Shown: positions 9,310-17,545 of the stretch, in pieces
Layout of the letters: every line of letters begins with the position of its first letter
Numbering within the stretch: the stretch's first letter is position 1
From: Phenylobacterium deserti
GTDB taxonomy: Bacteria > Pseudomonadota > Alphaproteobacteria > Caulobacterales > Caulobacteraceae
Assembly (NCBI RefSeq): GCF_003254705.1
Contig: NZ_QFYR01000003.1
Location: 423,451 to 487,450, forward strand
Direction: 5' to 3'
DNA: 64,000 bases
The notes under the pieces: generated by a model
What the model saw: only the letters and a program-made list of their open reading frames with translations
What the model was told of the DNA's origin: nothing
Database searches by the model: none
Made by a program: the position numbers and the translations under genes

Positions 9310-10109
9310 CGGACGAAGCAGGCCTTGCCGGCCGCCTTCAGCTTGGCGCAGTAGGCGGCCGCTTCGGTGCGGCTCGAAAAGCCGGTGACGGCGGTGCGGA
9401 AGAGCGTCGATCCACCCTTCTCGATCCGCTCCACGCTTTTCCCGTGTCCGCCGCCCGCGATGGCGACGGCGTCGCTGAAACCTTTGTCGGCAAGCGCCTT
9501 GGACGAATAGGCGCCGATTTGCACGGCGGCGGCGCCGGCGGCCTTTGGCACGGGCGCAGCGGCGGCAGGTTGCGGCGCCGCCTTAGGCGCGGCGGGAGCA
9601 GGCGCGGCCTTGGGCTGGGCCGCGACCGGTGGCGCGGCCGGCGCTTGGGCGGTCTGCACAGGAGCAGCCGGAAGGGCCGGACGCAGCGCCGGGCCCGCAG
9701 TTACGGGCGTCGTCGGTGCAGCGACTGGCGGGGTCACCACCACGGCGGGGGCCTGAGGGCGCGGTTGGGGCTGTTCCGGCGGCGCCGTGAATTGCGGCGA
9801 GGCCGGCGTGGTCTCGCCCGGCTCGGCGTAGATCTGCAGGCCGGCGGCCGGATCCTGCGGCTGCGCTTCCTGAGGCGCGGCGGCGGCGATCTCGCCCACG
9901 GGCTGCCCCACGGTTTGCGGCGCCTCGCCCGCCTGGCGTACGCCCGAGCGGTAGAAGAGGATGATGGCCACCACCAGCCCGACCAGCACCAGGGCGCTGA
10001 TCACCAGGGTGAACGGAAACGGACGCGCGCCGCGAACCGGCTGGCGGGCGTCAAAGGACAGCGGCTCGTCCGTGGGCGGCGTATAGGCCCCGCGCTCGTG
10101 CTCGGACAT
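9306..10109 (-). CDS. SPOR-domain membrane protein
   Basis: 267 aa. A cytoplasmic N-terminus (about 1-32), one membrane helix (about 33-56), a long Pro/Ala/Gln-rich periplasmic linker (about 60-185) and a C-terminal SPOR domain (about 190-267) that should bind denuded glycan strands at the septum. The layout is FtsN-like, but the sequence alone does not establish FtsN identity. It is the first gene of the SPOR-nagZ-scpA-scpB unit (4-base overlap with nagZ). Confidence 0.8.
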   Translation of the reverse strand: MSEHERGAYTPPTDEPLSFDARQPVRGARPFPFTLVISALVLVGLVVAIILFYRSGVRQAGEAPQTVGQPVGEIAAAAPQEAQPQDPAAGLQIYAEPGETTPASPQFTAPPEQPQPRPQAPAVVVTPPVAAPTTPVTAGPALRPALPAAPVQTAQAPAAPPVAAQPKAAPAPAAPKAAPQPAAAAPVPKAAGAAAVQIGAYSSKALADKGFSDAVAIAGGGHGKSVERIEKGGSTLFRTAVTGFSSRTEAAAYCAKLKAAGKACFVR

Positions 10110-10237
10110 TGGGTCTCCCGGGAAACTGCGCGATCAAGACTCGACGCGAATCGCGGCTTCAAAGCGGCAGTCTAGCGAAGGCGCACACGCGCCAAACCGC
10201 TTCCGGGCGTTTTCTTGTGGGCGGTGAGTCGCAGGCG

Positions 10238-10762
10238 TTAGCGGCGAGTGACCTGCTGAGCGGTGCGAGGCATGAGCACGGCCCGCTTCTGCAGTCTGAA
10301 CCCGTCCGGCATCACAGCCTTCACGCCGGGATGGAAGGTGTAGCTGACATCAGCGACGATTGCGGTGACACCGGGCGGCAGCGTGCCATACGGAACCGTG
10401 GCAGGCTGCGTTCCCGCATAGGCGCCCTGCGGGGCTTGGCTTACCCAGTCTGTGGTGATCTGTCCGTTCTGGTCCGCCGTCACGCTGATGATCCGCTGCC
10501 CCAAGGTTGCAGCTGGCAAAGGCTCCATCAGCAGCGTTCCACCCGTAAAGATTACGCGTAGATCGTTGTCTGTCACCCGCGCGCTCTGGGTGACCACGTC
10601 TGCGATGGCGTAGGCCACGTGCGACGTCCGTCGTTGCGCTTCTGCGGCTTGGACGAGTTCGACCGTCGCCAGGAGGACGAGGAGCATGATGGGCAAGATC
10701 AGAGCGAACTCAACGACTGCCCCTCCCCGCTCATCCATCCGGAAGCGTCGAAGACGGCTCAT
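10238..10762 (-). CDS. TadE-like pseudopilin
   Basis: 174 aa starting at the ATG at 10762, which overlaps the upstream TadE-like stop by 4 bases. The N-terminus has basic residues and then GGAVVEFALILPIMLLVLL, a TadE/TadF hydrophobic segment with a prepilin-peptidase-like Gly/Glu arrangement. The rest is an extracytoplasmic beta-rich domain. Tad pseudopilins assist assembly of Flp pili. No tadA/B/C, rcpA or flp gene is in this window. Confidence 0.8.
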   Translation of the reverse strand: MSRLRRFRMDERGGAVVEFALILPIMLLVLLATVELVQAAEAQRRTSHVAYAIADVVTQSARVTDNDLRVIFTGGTLLMEPLPAATLGQRIISVTADQNGQITTDWVSQAPQGAYAGTQPATVPYGTLPPGVTAIVADVSYTFHPGVKAVMPDGFRLQKRAVLMPRTAQQVTRR

Positions 10763-11256
10763 CCGATCCACCAGGGCTCGTTCTTGAACATGGTGCGGGC
10801 CACGATCTCGACGTGCAGACCGTCGGCAGCGCGCGGGAAGCTGTCGGCGGCAAAGGGCATGAGCATCGGCCAACTGTAAGTCGCCGTGACGAGCACGATC
10901 TGCTCGGCTCTGCCGCTATCGAAGGGCTCCCCGACGATCTTGGGCGGCTTCACCGCTTCGTCGAAATTGCTGAAGCTCTGGACCGCGATCTTCACCTTCT
11001 GGAGGCACGTGTCCCGGCCGGCCATCTCGTTGCAGATCGCTTGTCTGAACTGCGCGGCGGTGGTCGCCGGTCCATTGTTCGTGCGGATCGCTCGCGAGGC
11101 TTCAAGGACCGCATTGTTGAAGTTTACCGACATCACCTCGAGGATGGCGATCTGGATGGTGCCGATCAGCAGCGCGAGGAATATGGGCAGCACGAGGGCG
11201 AGCTCTACGAGGCTCGCGCCGCTTTGATCCGCGGCAAGGCGCCTGATCCGGCTCAT
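10759..11256 (-). CDS. TadE-like pseudopilin
   Basis: 165 aa. N-terminal SGASLVELALVLPIFLALL is the TadE signature, with G/ASLVE as a likely processing site and Glu at +5. Two Cys (CNEMAGRDTC) may form a disulphide in the extracytoplasmic part. It is the first gene of a two-gene leftward unit divergent from the TadG-like gene, with a 116-base gap holding the promoters. Confidence 0.82.
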   Translation of the reverse strand: MSRIRRLAADQSGASLVELALVLPIFLALLIGTIQIAILEVMSVNFNNAVLEASRAIRTNNGPATTAAQFRQAICNEMAGRDTCLQKVKIAVQSFSNFDEAVKPPKIVGEPFDSGRAEQIVLVTATYSWPMLMPFAADSFPRAADGLHVEIVARTMFKNEPWWIG

Positions 11257-11372
11257 CTTTCCCCAACCCAGCCCCGTCTCCAGCCACGCAGAAAAAGTCG
11301 CGCAACGCTGGAGCTTGTTCGCAGTCTGAACGCTTAAGCTTCGAACGGGTTGCTGCCGAGGTGGCTGGGGAC
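11257..11372. promoter_or_regulatory. Divergent promoter region of the Tad-like genes
   Basis: A 116-base gap between oppositely oriented Tad-like genes. It contains an 8-bp palindrome GCTTAAGC at 11332-11339 and A/T-rich patches unlike the surrounding GC-rich DNA. I could not fix individual -35/-10 boxes with confidence. Confidence 0.45.
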
Positions 11373-12728
11373 ATGCGGATATTGAAGGCGCGGCTGCGCA
11401 CGCTGGCGTTCGACCAGAAAGGGGCCATGGCGGTGACCCTGGCCCTGTCCATGCTGCCCATGAGCCTGGCGGCCATCGGGTCCATTGACCTGATCCGCGG
11501 CCTGGGCACGCGCAACCATCTGCAGGATGCGCTCGACGCCGCAGCCCTGGCCGCGGCGCGCAGCACGGCCACGGACTCCATTGAGATCCAACGCATCGGA
11601 CGGGCCGCCCTGGCGCTGAACATGGGCGCGGACGCGGCCGTGAACTCCACCTTCACCCTGACGAAGGAAGGCGTGGTGATCGCCAACGCGAGCACGGTGT
11701 CGCCCACCTGGCTCTATGCGTCCATCGCCGGCTCGGACCTCACCGTTGACGCCCACTCCGAAGTCACCCGCGCCTCCAGCAACGTCGAACTCGCCATCGT
11801 GGTGGACGTCACCGGTTCGATGGCTGGCAGCAAGATCGTCGACCTGAAGGCGGCCGCCACCAACCTCGTGGACCTGGTGGTGAAAGATCAGCAGGAGCCG
11901 TTCTTCTCGAAGGCTTCGCTGGTGCCCTACTCGGCTGCTGTGAACGTTGGTAGCTACGCCGAGCTCGTACGCAACAAGGTAGCCCCGGGAACGGACACGA
12001 ACCCAGGCAGCCAATATTTCACCTTCACGAACGCGCGAGGGGCAACGAAAACGTTCCCGTCCAGCACGTGCGTGACGGAGCGAACGAGCCCCACAAGCAG
12101 GCGCTACACGGACGTTGCCCCCGCACGAGTAAACGGCCGCATACGGAATCCAGCGGGCTGGCATTACGCGGGAAGCGAGAACGGCTGCCTAACCAGCCAG
12201 ATCGTGCCGCTGACCAGCAACAAGACGAGCCTCAAAGCTCAGATCGGCGCTCTAAGAGCTGAAGGCTCTACGGCGGGCCACATCGGCCTAGCCTGGGGCT
12301 GGTATACGATCTCTCCCAACTGGAAAGCCATCTGGCCGGGAGAAAGCGATCCCCACGCCTATGGGGAGCGGAAGCTCGTCAAGGCGCTTGTTCTAATGAC
12401 CGATGGCGAGTTCAACACCGCCTACCGCGACGGCGTGATCGCCGCTAACTCCGGCTCCGGCAGTGGGTCGGCTGAGAACCACATCGGTGGCGACCCCACA
12501 AACGGGGATCCGTTCGCGCAGGCCACCAAACTATGCAACGCCATCAAGACGCAAGGCGTGGTGATCTACACCGTAGGCTTCGCCCTGAAGGATCCGGCCG
12601 CCACGACACTGATGAACACCTGCGCCACCGACGCCGACCACGTGTACCTGCCCAACAGCGGTGTCGCCCTGAAGGACGCCTTCCGCTCGATCGGTCAGGA
12701 CATCAACAAGCTGCGGATCTCGAAGTAG
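11373..12728 (+). CDS. TadG-like protein with von Willebrand factor A domain
   Basis: 451 aa from the ATG at 11373 (a GTG 12 bases upstream is possible). The N-terminal DQKGAMAVTLALSMLPM is a TadG/TadE-type membrane segment, followed by a region typical of Flp-pilus assembly TadG. A vWA domain spans about residues 140-451. Its metal-ion site starts DVTGSM (145-150), a Thr variant of DxSxS, and the LMTDGEFNT strand supplies the later Asp. Probably envelope-anchored with the vWA domain outside. Convergent with dgt after a 3-base gap. Confidence 0.82.
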   Translation: MRILKARLRTLAFDQKGAMAVTLALSMLPMSLAAIGSIDLIRGLGTRNHLQDALDAAALAAARSTATDSIEIQRIGRAALALNMGADAAVNSTFTLTKEGVVIANASTVSPTWLYASIAGSDLTVDAHSEVTRASSNVELAIVVDVTGSMAGSKIVDLKAAATNLVDLVVKDQQEPFFSKASLVPYSAAVNVGSYAELVRNKVAPGTDTNPGSQYFTFTNARGATKTFPSSTCVTERTSPTSRRYTDVAPARVNGRIRNPAGWHYAGSENGCLTSQIVPLTSNKTSLKAQIGALRAEGSTAGHIGLAWGWYTISPNWKAIWPGESDPHAYGERKLVKALVLMTDGEFNTAYRDGVIAANSGSGSGSAENHIGGDPTNGDPFAQATKLCNAIKTQGVVIYTVGFALKDPAATTLMNTCATDADHVYLPNSGVALKDAFRSIGQDINKLRISK

Positions 12729-12731
12729 CGC

Positions 12732-13910
12732 TCAGCTCAGCACGTCGAGGTGGAAGAGCTTGCGGTGTTCTTCGATGGCGTAGCGGTCGGTCATGCCGGC
12801 GATGTAGTCGCAGACGACGCGGGCGCGGCCGGCCTGATCGCGGGAACGGGCGCGCTCGAACCACTCGCTGGGCAGGACGTCAGGCTCGGCCATGAACAGC
12901 TGGAACATCTCGGCGAGCATCCGCCGGGCCTGGCTGCGGGTCCGGTTGACCTTCCAGTGGCGATACATCCGCTCCATCAGGAAGGCGCGCAGGACGCCCA
13001 GGTCTTCCACCATCTCGCGTGAGAAGCTGACGAGCGCGTGTCCGAGGTCGCGAACGTCCTCGGCGCTTTTCACATGGCCGACCTCGGCGCGGCGGCGCGT
13101 CTCCACCAGGACGTCATCGACCATGGCCCCGATCATCCGGCGAACCGCCTCGAGCCGCAGGATGCGCTGGTCGCAATCCGGATAGTCGCGCTCGGCGCTG
13201 ATCACGTGCGGTCCGATCAGGGGCACGTCGCGTAGCTCCTTCAGGAAGAAGAGGCCAGCTTCGACGCCATCGTCGACGTCATGATTGTTGTAGGCGATAT
13301 CGTCCGCGAGCGCGGCGACCTGCGCCTCGGCGGACGCCCAGGTGCCCAGGCCGAGATCGTACTGCGCATCGAACTCGGCGATGGCGCTCCAGGAGGGCTT
13401 CTCCAGCTTCTCGACCACCGGGCCGTTGTGCTTGATGACGCCTTCCAGGGTTTCCCAGGTGAGGTTCAGCCCCTCGAATTGCGGATAGCGCCGCTCCAGC
13501 CGGGTCACCACCCGGAAGGTCTGGACGTTGTGGTCGAACCCGCCGAAGCCCTGCATCTGGATTTGCAGCTCGTCTTCGCCCGCGTGCCCGAACGGGGGAT
13601 GGCCAAGGTCGTGCGCCAGGGCGATGGTCTCCGCCAGATCCGCATCGAGCCCCAGGGCGGTCGCGATCGAGCGGGCGATCTGGGCGACTTCCAGGCTGTG
13701 GGTCAGGCGGGTGCGGAAATGGTCACCTTCGTGCGCCACGAAGACCTGGGTCTTCTCCTTCAGACGGCGAAAGGCGGTGGAGTGGATGATGCGGTCGCGA
13801 TCCCGGGCGAACGGGGTGCGGGTGCGGCTCTCCGGCTCGGCCACCTTTCGGCCGCGCGACGTGGCGGGATCTTCAGCGTAGGGCGCGCGGGGCGGGATCG
13901 TGGCGGCCAT
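12732..13910 (-). CDS. dgt: Deoxyguanosinetriphosphate triphosphohydrolase-like protein
   Basis: 392-aa HD-domain dNTP triphosphohydrolase of the shorter Dgt-like type (about 380-400 aa), releasing tripolyphosphate from dNTPs. Metal ligands are visible in [15 protein letters not shown] (His) and [16 protein letters not shown] (HD plus His), with a further Asp in [15 protein letters not shown]. In related genomes argS normally follows; here the TadG-like gene is adjacent instead. Divergent from erpA, 87 bases apart. Confidence 0.9.
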   Translation of the reverse strand: MAATIPPRAPYAEDPATSRGRKVAEPESRTRTPFARDRDRIIHSTAFRRLKEKTQVFVAHEGDHFRTRLTHSLEVAQIARSIATALGLDADLAETIALAHDLGHPPFGHAGEDELQIQMQGFGGFDHNVQTFRVVTRLERRYPQFEGLNLTWETLEGVIKHNGPVVEKLEKPSWSAIAEFDAQYDLGLGTWASAEAQVAALADDIAYNNHDVDDGVEAGLFFLKELRDVPLIGPHVISAERDYPDCDQRILRLEAVRRMIGAMVDDVLVETRRRAEVGHVKSAEDVRDLGHALVSFSREMVEDLGVLRAFLMERMYRHWKVNRTRSQARRMLAEMFQLFMAEPDVLPSEWFERARSRDQAGRARVVCDYIAGMTDRYAIEEHRKLFHLDVLS

Positions 13911-13997
13911 CGGACCTTTTCGAAACTCTAAGAGGCCTCTTGGTCGAAGCCGCGGGGGACCTCATATAGGCTAAGCCACCAGTTCCTTTAACAGGCC

Positions 13998-14330
13998 ATG
14001 ACCACCACCGACGTCACCCTCTCCCTGAACGCCGCCCAGCGGATCCGCGCCATCGGTCAAGCCGAGGGGCGGCCGGTCATGCTGCGCATTGCGGTGGAAG
14101 GCGGCGGCTGCTCCGGCTTCCAGTACCAGTTCGACCTGGTGGAGCAGTCGGAAGCCGACGACATCCGGATCGAGCGCGACGGCGCAGCGGCCCTGGTGGA
14201 CGCGGTGTCCATCCCGTTCCTGAAAGGATCGGAGATCGACTTCGTGGAGGAACTTGCCGGGGCGGAGTTCCGCATCCGCAACCCCAACGCCAAATCCAGC
14301 TGCGGCTGCGGCGTCAGCTTCTCGATCTGA
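13998..14330 (+). CDS. erpA: Iron-sulfur cluster insertion protein (A-type carrier)
   Basis: 110 aa, full-length A-type Fe-S carrier that delivers clusters to apo-proteins. The three cluster cysteines are in GGGCSGFQYQF and in the C-terminal SSCGCGVSF. It lies divergent from dgt and ahead of xthA, the usual alphaproteobacterial arrangement. ErpA is chosen over IscA/SufA from context and length; sequence alone does not separate these fully. Confidence 0.88.
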   Translation: MTTTDVTLSLNAAQRIRAIGQAEGRPVMLRIAVEGGGCSGFQYQFDLVEQSEADDIRIERDGAAALVDAVSIPFLKGSEIDFVEELAGAEFRIRNPNAKSSCGCGVSFSI

Positions 14331-14409
14331 GGCTTCGGCCACCCAGGCCATTGAGCCGGCGCGCGGGCGCCACTAGCTTCGCCGGCCAACACGAGGCCGG
14401 AGCTTCCGC

Positions 14410-15189
14410 ATGCGCATCGCCACCTGGAACGTGAACTCGGTCAACGCGCGCCTGGAGACGGTGACGCGCTGGTTCGAGGAGGCGCAGCCGGACGTCGCCT
14501 GCCTGCAGGAGATCAAGTGCGTCAACGAGAAGTTTCCGGCCGAAGCCTTTGAACGGCTTGGCTATAACCTCGCCGTTCACGGTCAGAAGTCCTACAACGG
14601 CGTGGCTATCCTGTCGAAGACGCCGCTGGAAGACGTGCGGCGCGGGTTGCCGGGCGACGACACGGACGAGCAGGCCCGTTACCTCGAAGCGGTAGTGTCC
14701 GGACCGCAGCCGGTGCGGGTCGCCTCCATCTACCTGCCCAACGGCAATCCGACCGGTACCGAGAAGTTCGCCTACAAGCTCGCCTGGATGGAGCGCCTGC
14801 GCCGGCATGCCGAGGAGTTGCTCGGCTACGAAGAGCCCCTGGCGCTGGTGGGCGATTACAACGTGATCCCCGAAGATCGTGACGCCGAGTTCCCGAAGAA
14901 CTGGGTGGAAGACGCGCTCTATCAGCCGGAAAGCCGGGCCGCGTTCCGGTCGCTGAAGTGGCTTGGCCTGACGGAAGCCTATCTGCAGGCGGACGGCGCG
15001 CCGGGCGCCTACACCTTCTGGGACTATCAGGCGGGCGCCTGGCAGCGGAACAACGGCATCCGCATCGACCACGCCCTGCTCTCGCCCCAAGCCGCAGACA
15101 AGCTGCGCGGCGTCAGCATCCACCGCGATGTGCGCAGTTGGGACAAGCCGTCCGACCACGTGCCGCTCGTGGTCGAGCTGGACCTCTAG
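14410..15189 (+). CDS. xthA: Exodeoxyribonuclease III
   Basis: 259-aa AP endonuclease/3'-5' exonuclease of base-excision repair. Motifs of the exonuclease-phosphatase fold are present: WNVNSVNAR, CLQEIKC (metal-binding Glu), VGDYNVIPEDRD and the C-terminal SDHVPLVVEL with the catalytic Asp-His. Length is normal. The start ATG at 14410 follows about 80 bases after erpA. Confidence 0.95.
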   Translation: MRIATWNVNSVNARLETVTRWFEEAQPDVACLQEIKCVNEKFPAEAFERLGYNLAVHGQKSYNGVAILSKTPLEDVRRGLPGDDTDEQARYLEAVVSGPQPVRVASIYLPNGNPTGTEKFAYKLAWMERLRRHAEELLGYEEPLALVGDYNVIPEDRDAEFPKNWVEDALYQPESRAAFRSLKWLGLTEAYLQADGAPGAYTFWDYQAGAWQRNNGIRIDHALLSPQAADKLRGVSIHRDVRSWDKPSDHVPLVVELDL

Positions 15190-15232
15190 GCCGCACTTTC
15201 GCGAAAGGCCCGAACGGGCTTAGCCTGGGGCC

Positions 15233-16117
15233 ATGGACGAGATCGCGCGTCTTCTGGTGATGATCGTGCTCGCCGGGGTGGGCCTGACCCTGCTTGGCGG
15301 GGCTGCGGTCTGGTACTCGGAGGAGAGCCGGCGGATTCGCCGAGGCCTGAAGCACGTGCTGGGCGGCAAGCCCGAGGCGATGCTCGTGGCGGCGGGCCGC
15401 GGACGTGGCGCAGGCTTCAGCTTCCCAAGCGGACGTCTGGCGGTCGCCTGGGACGCCGGGACCTGGTGCCTGGTTTATCGGCTCGAGGAAGTGGTCGGGG
15501 CGGAGCTGATCGTTGACGGTCAGGTGGCCGGCCGCGTGTATCGAGGCGAGCCGCGCCGCGCGGTGGACCTGTTCGGCGGGGCCGAGAAGCTGGTGCGGCT
15601 GCGCCTGATCTTCGACGATCCGGCCCATCCCGATTTCGACCTCGACCTGTGGGTGGCGGGCGACGAGGCGCGTCGGAAGTCGGCCACCGCCTCCGAGGCC
15701 ATGCAGGAAGCGAACCGCTGGTTGGCCCGCACGGAATCGATCCTGAAGCGGCAGGCGCCGGAAGGCCGGGCCGGCCCGTTGCCGATCTCCAACGCCGCCC
15801 TGGCGACCGAAGCTGTGCGGGAACGGGCCCTGGAAGCGCCGCCACGCAAGCCGCGCGCCTTCCCGAAGAAGCCCGAGCCGCAGGTGGCCACGCCGGCCAT
15901 GGCGGGCGCTGGCCAACTGCCGTTCGATTTTGAACCGGAGCCGGATCTCGGGCCCGAACCCGCGCACCTCGACCTCGATCCGGAGCTGGAGCGCGAACCG
16001 CTCTCCACGCTGGGCGCTGCTCCCTCTCCCGCAGCCCCCTCGCCTAGCGCCAAGCCGCCGGCGCGCACGCAGCGAGACGATGAGGATGACGAGCCCGACG
16101 ACGGTCCTCCCTGGTAG
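15233..16117 (+). CDS. Conserved unknown membrane-anchored protein
   Basis: 294 aa, not recognised. One N-terminal membrane helix (about residues 6-27) is followed by a globular part (about 35-165) whose sequence suggests a beta-rich fold containing RRAVDLFGGAEKLVRLRLIF. Then comes a basic/proline segment and a very acidic, Pro-rich C-terminus (about 230-294, ending DDEDDEPDDGPPW) that should be disordered. It has its own start 44 bases after xthA and is followed by the NnrU gene. Resembles hypothetical proteins of Caulobacterales; no function is proposed. Confidence 0.7.
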   Translation: MDEIARLLVMIVLAGVGLTLLGGAAVWYSEESRRIRRGLKHVLGGKPEAMLVAAGRGRGAGFSFPSGRLAVAWDAGTWCLVYRLEEVVGAELIVDGQVAGRVYRGEPRRAVDLFGGAEKLVRLRLIFDDPAHPDFDLDLWVAGDEARRKSATASEAMQEANRWLARTESILKRQAPEGRAGPLPISNAALATEAVRERALEAPPRKPRAFPKKPEPQVATPAMAGAGQLPFDFEPEPDLGPEPAHLDLDPELEREPLSTLGAAPSPAAPSPSAKPPARTQRDDEDDEPDDGPPW

Positions 16118-16172
16118 TTGACGGTTTGCGGCGTGGCGCGCAGCTTGGCCGCAAAGCTCGGAGCCTGCGCCG

Positions 16173-16859
16173 ATGACCAGTCTGCTTGCGGCCGCCGCCT
16201 TCTTCGTCCTGATCCACCTCCTGGTTTCCGGCACACGGGTTCGCGACGCCCTGGTCGGCCGGATCGGCGAGGGTCCCTACATGGGCCTGTTCTCGCTGGC
16301 GTCCTTGGCGGGCATTGTTTGGCTGAGCCTAGCTTTCGGCCGGGCGCGGAGCGCGCCGGGAAACGAGCTGATCTGGGGCGCGGCTTCCGTGCTGCGTTGG
16401 GTGCAGGTGGGGCTGCAACTGGGGGCGGTCAGCCTCGTGGTGCTCGGCCTCAGCACGCCCAATCCGACCAGCGTCCGTCAGGAGGCGGCGCTCGATCGAC
16501 CGGTTCAGGGCGTCCTGCGGATCACCCGTCATCCGTTCCTCTGCGGCGTTGCGATCTGGGCCATCGGACATCTGCTGGTGAACGGTGATGTCGCTAGCAT
16601 GGTGCTGTTCGCCTCCATGCTGCTGCTGACGCTGTTCGGGACGGTTAGCATCGACGCCAAGCGGCGGCGAGCGCTCGGCTCCAAGTGGGACGCCTTCGCG
16701 GCCCAGACCTCGATCATCCCGTTCCTGGCCATCGCGCAAGGACGGCAACGCTTGAACATCGGGGAGATCGGCGCCTGGCGGCTGCTGCTCGCCGTGGGCG
16801 TCTGGGCGGCCTTGCTGCTCGGTCACCCGCACCTCGTGGGCGTGCCGGCTCTGCCCTAG
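16173..16859 (+). CDS. NnrU family membrane protein
   Basis: 228 aa, polytopic with about six or seven hydrophobic segments. The central RITRHPFLCGVAIWAIGHLLVNGD is the NnrU/isoprenylcysteine-methyltransferase-like signature (described here by its key R-H-P and G-H elements). NnrU is linked to nitrogen-oxide metabolism in some bacteria, but no denitrification gene lies nearby, so the role here is unknown. Its stop is interlocked with that of the convergent racemase gene in the 4-base CTAG at 16856-16859. Confidence 0.8.
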   Translation: MTSLLAAAAFFVLIHLLVSGTRVRDALVGRIGEGPYMGLFSLASLAGIVWLSLAFGRARSAPGNELIWGAASVLRWVQVGLQLGAVSLVVLGLSTPNPTSVRQEAALDRPVQGVLRITRHPFLCGVAIWAIGHLLVNGDVASMVLFASMLLLTLFGTVSIDAKRRRALGSKWDAFAAQTSIIPFLAIAQGRQRLNIGEIGAWRLLLAVGVWAALLLGHPHLVGVPALP

Positions 16860-17545
16860 GCCAAGGCGAACGCCACCGCGGCCTCGCAATGCGCGAGGGT
16901 CGTGTCCACCACGGGCAAATCCAGCTCAGTCGGGTCAAGCAGCAGGCCGATCTCGGTGCAGCCGAAGATCACGCCGTCCGCGCCGACCGCCTTGCCGCGC
17001 GCGATCATGTCCAGAGCCGCCGCTTTGGATGCCGGTTCGACGCGACCCTGGCAAAGTTCTTCGAAGATGATGCGGTGGAGTTCGGCGCGCTCGGCCTCAT
17101 CTGGGATGAGCGGGTCCATCCCGGCCGCTTCCAACCGCTCGCGATAGAAGGCCTTCTCCATCGTGAAGCGCGTCGCCAGCAGCAGGGGGCGGCGCACGCC
17201 GCGAACCTTGAGGGCCTCGGCCGTCACGTCTCCGATGTGCAGGAAGGGCACGCCCACCGCCGCCGCGATCTGCGGGGCGTTCAGGTGCATGGTGTTGGTG
17301 CAAAGCAAAATCGCTTCAGCGCCGCCGCGCTCAAGAGCCTGAGCGGCCTCGGCCAACAGGCGGCCGGTGGCATCCCAATCACCCTTGGCCTGCAGCTCTG
17401 CGATCGGCGCGAAGTCCGCCGACCAGAGCAGCAGCTGGGCGGAGTGGAGGCCGCCCAGTTGCTCTCGTACCAAACGGTTGAGCTCCCGGTAGTAGACCGC
17501 CGTGCTTTCGGCGCTCATCCCGCCCAGGAGCCCAAGGGTTTTCAT
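16856..17545 (-). CDS. Aspartate/glutamate racemase family protein
   Basis: 229 aa starting at the ATG at 17545 (MKTLGLLGGMSAEST). Cofactor-independent amino-acid racemase fold with both catalytic cysteines: LLCTNTMH (about residue 80) and IFGCTEIGLL (about 190). The N-terminal GLLGGMS and length fit aspartate racemase/YgeA-type proteins better than MurI. Its start overlaps the ilvD stop by one base (TGATG), so it is co-translated with ilvD. Substrate not determined by sequence. Confidence 0.87.
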   Translation of the reverse strand: MKTLGLLGGMSAESTAVYYRELNRLVREQLGGLHSAQLLLWSADFAPIAELQAKGDWDATGRLLAEAAQALERGGAEAILLCTNTMHLNAPQIAAAVGVPFLHIGDVTAEALKVRGVRRPLLLATRFTMEKAFYRERLEAAGMDPLIPDEAERAELHRIIFEELCQGRVEPASKAAALDMIARGKAVGADGVIFGCTEIGLLLDPTELDLPVVDTTLAHCEAAVAFALA

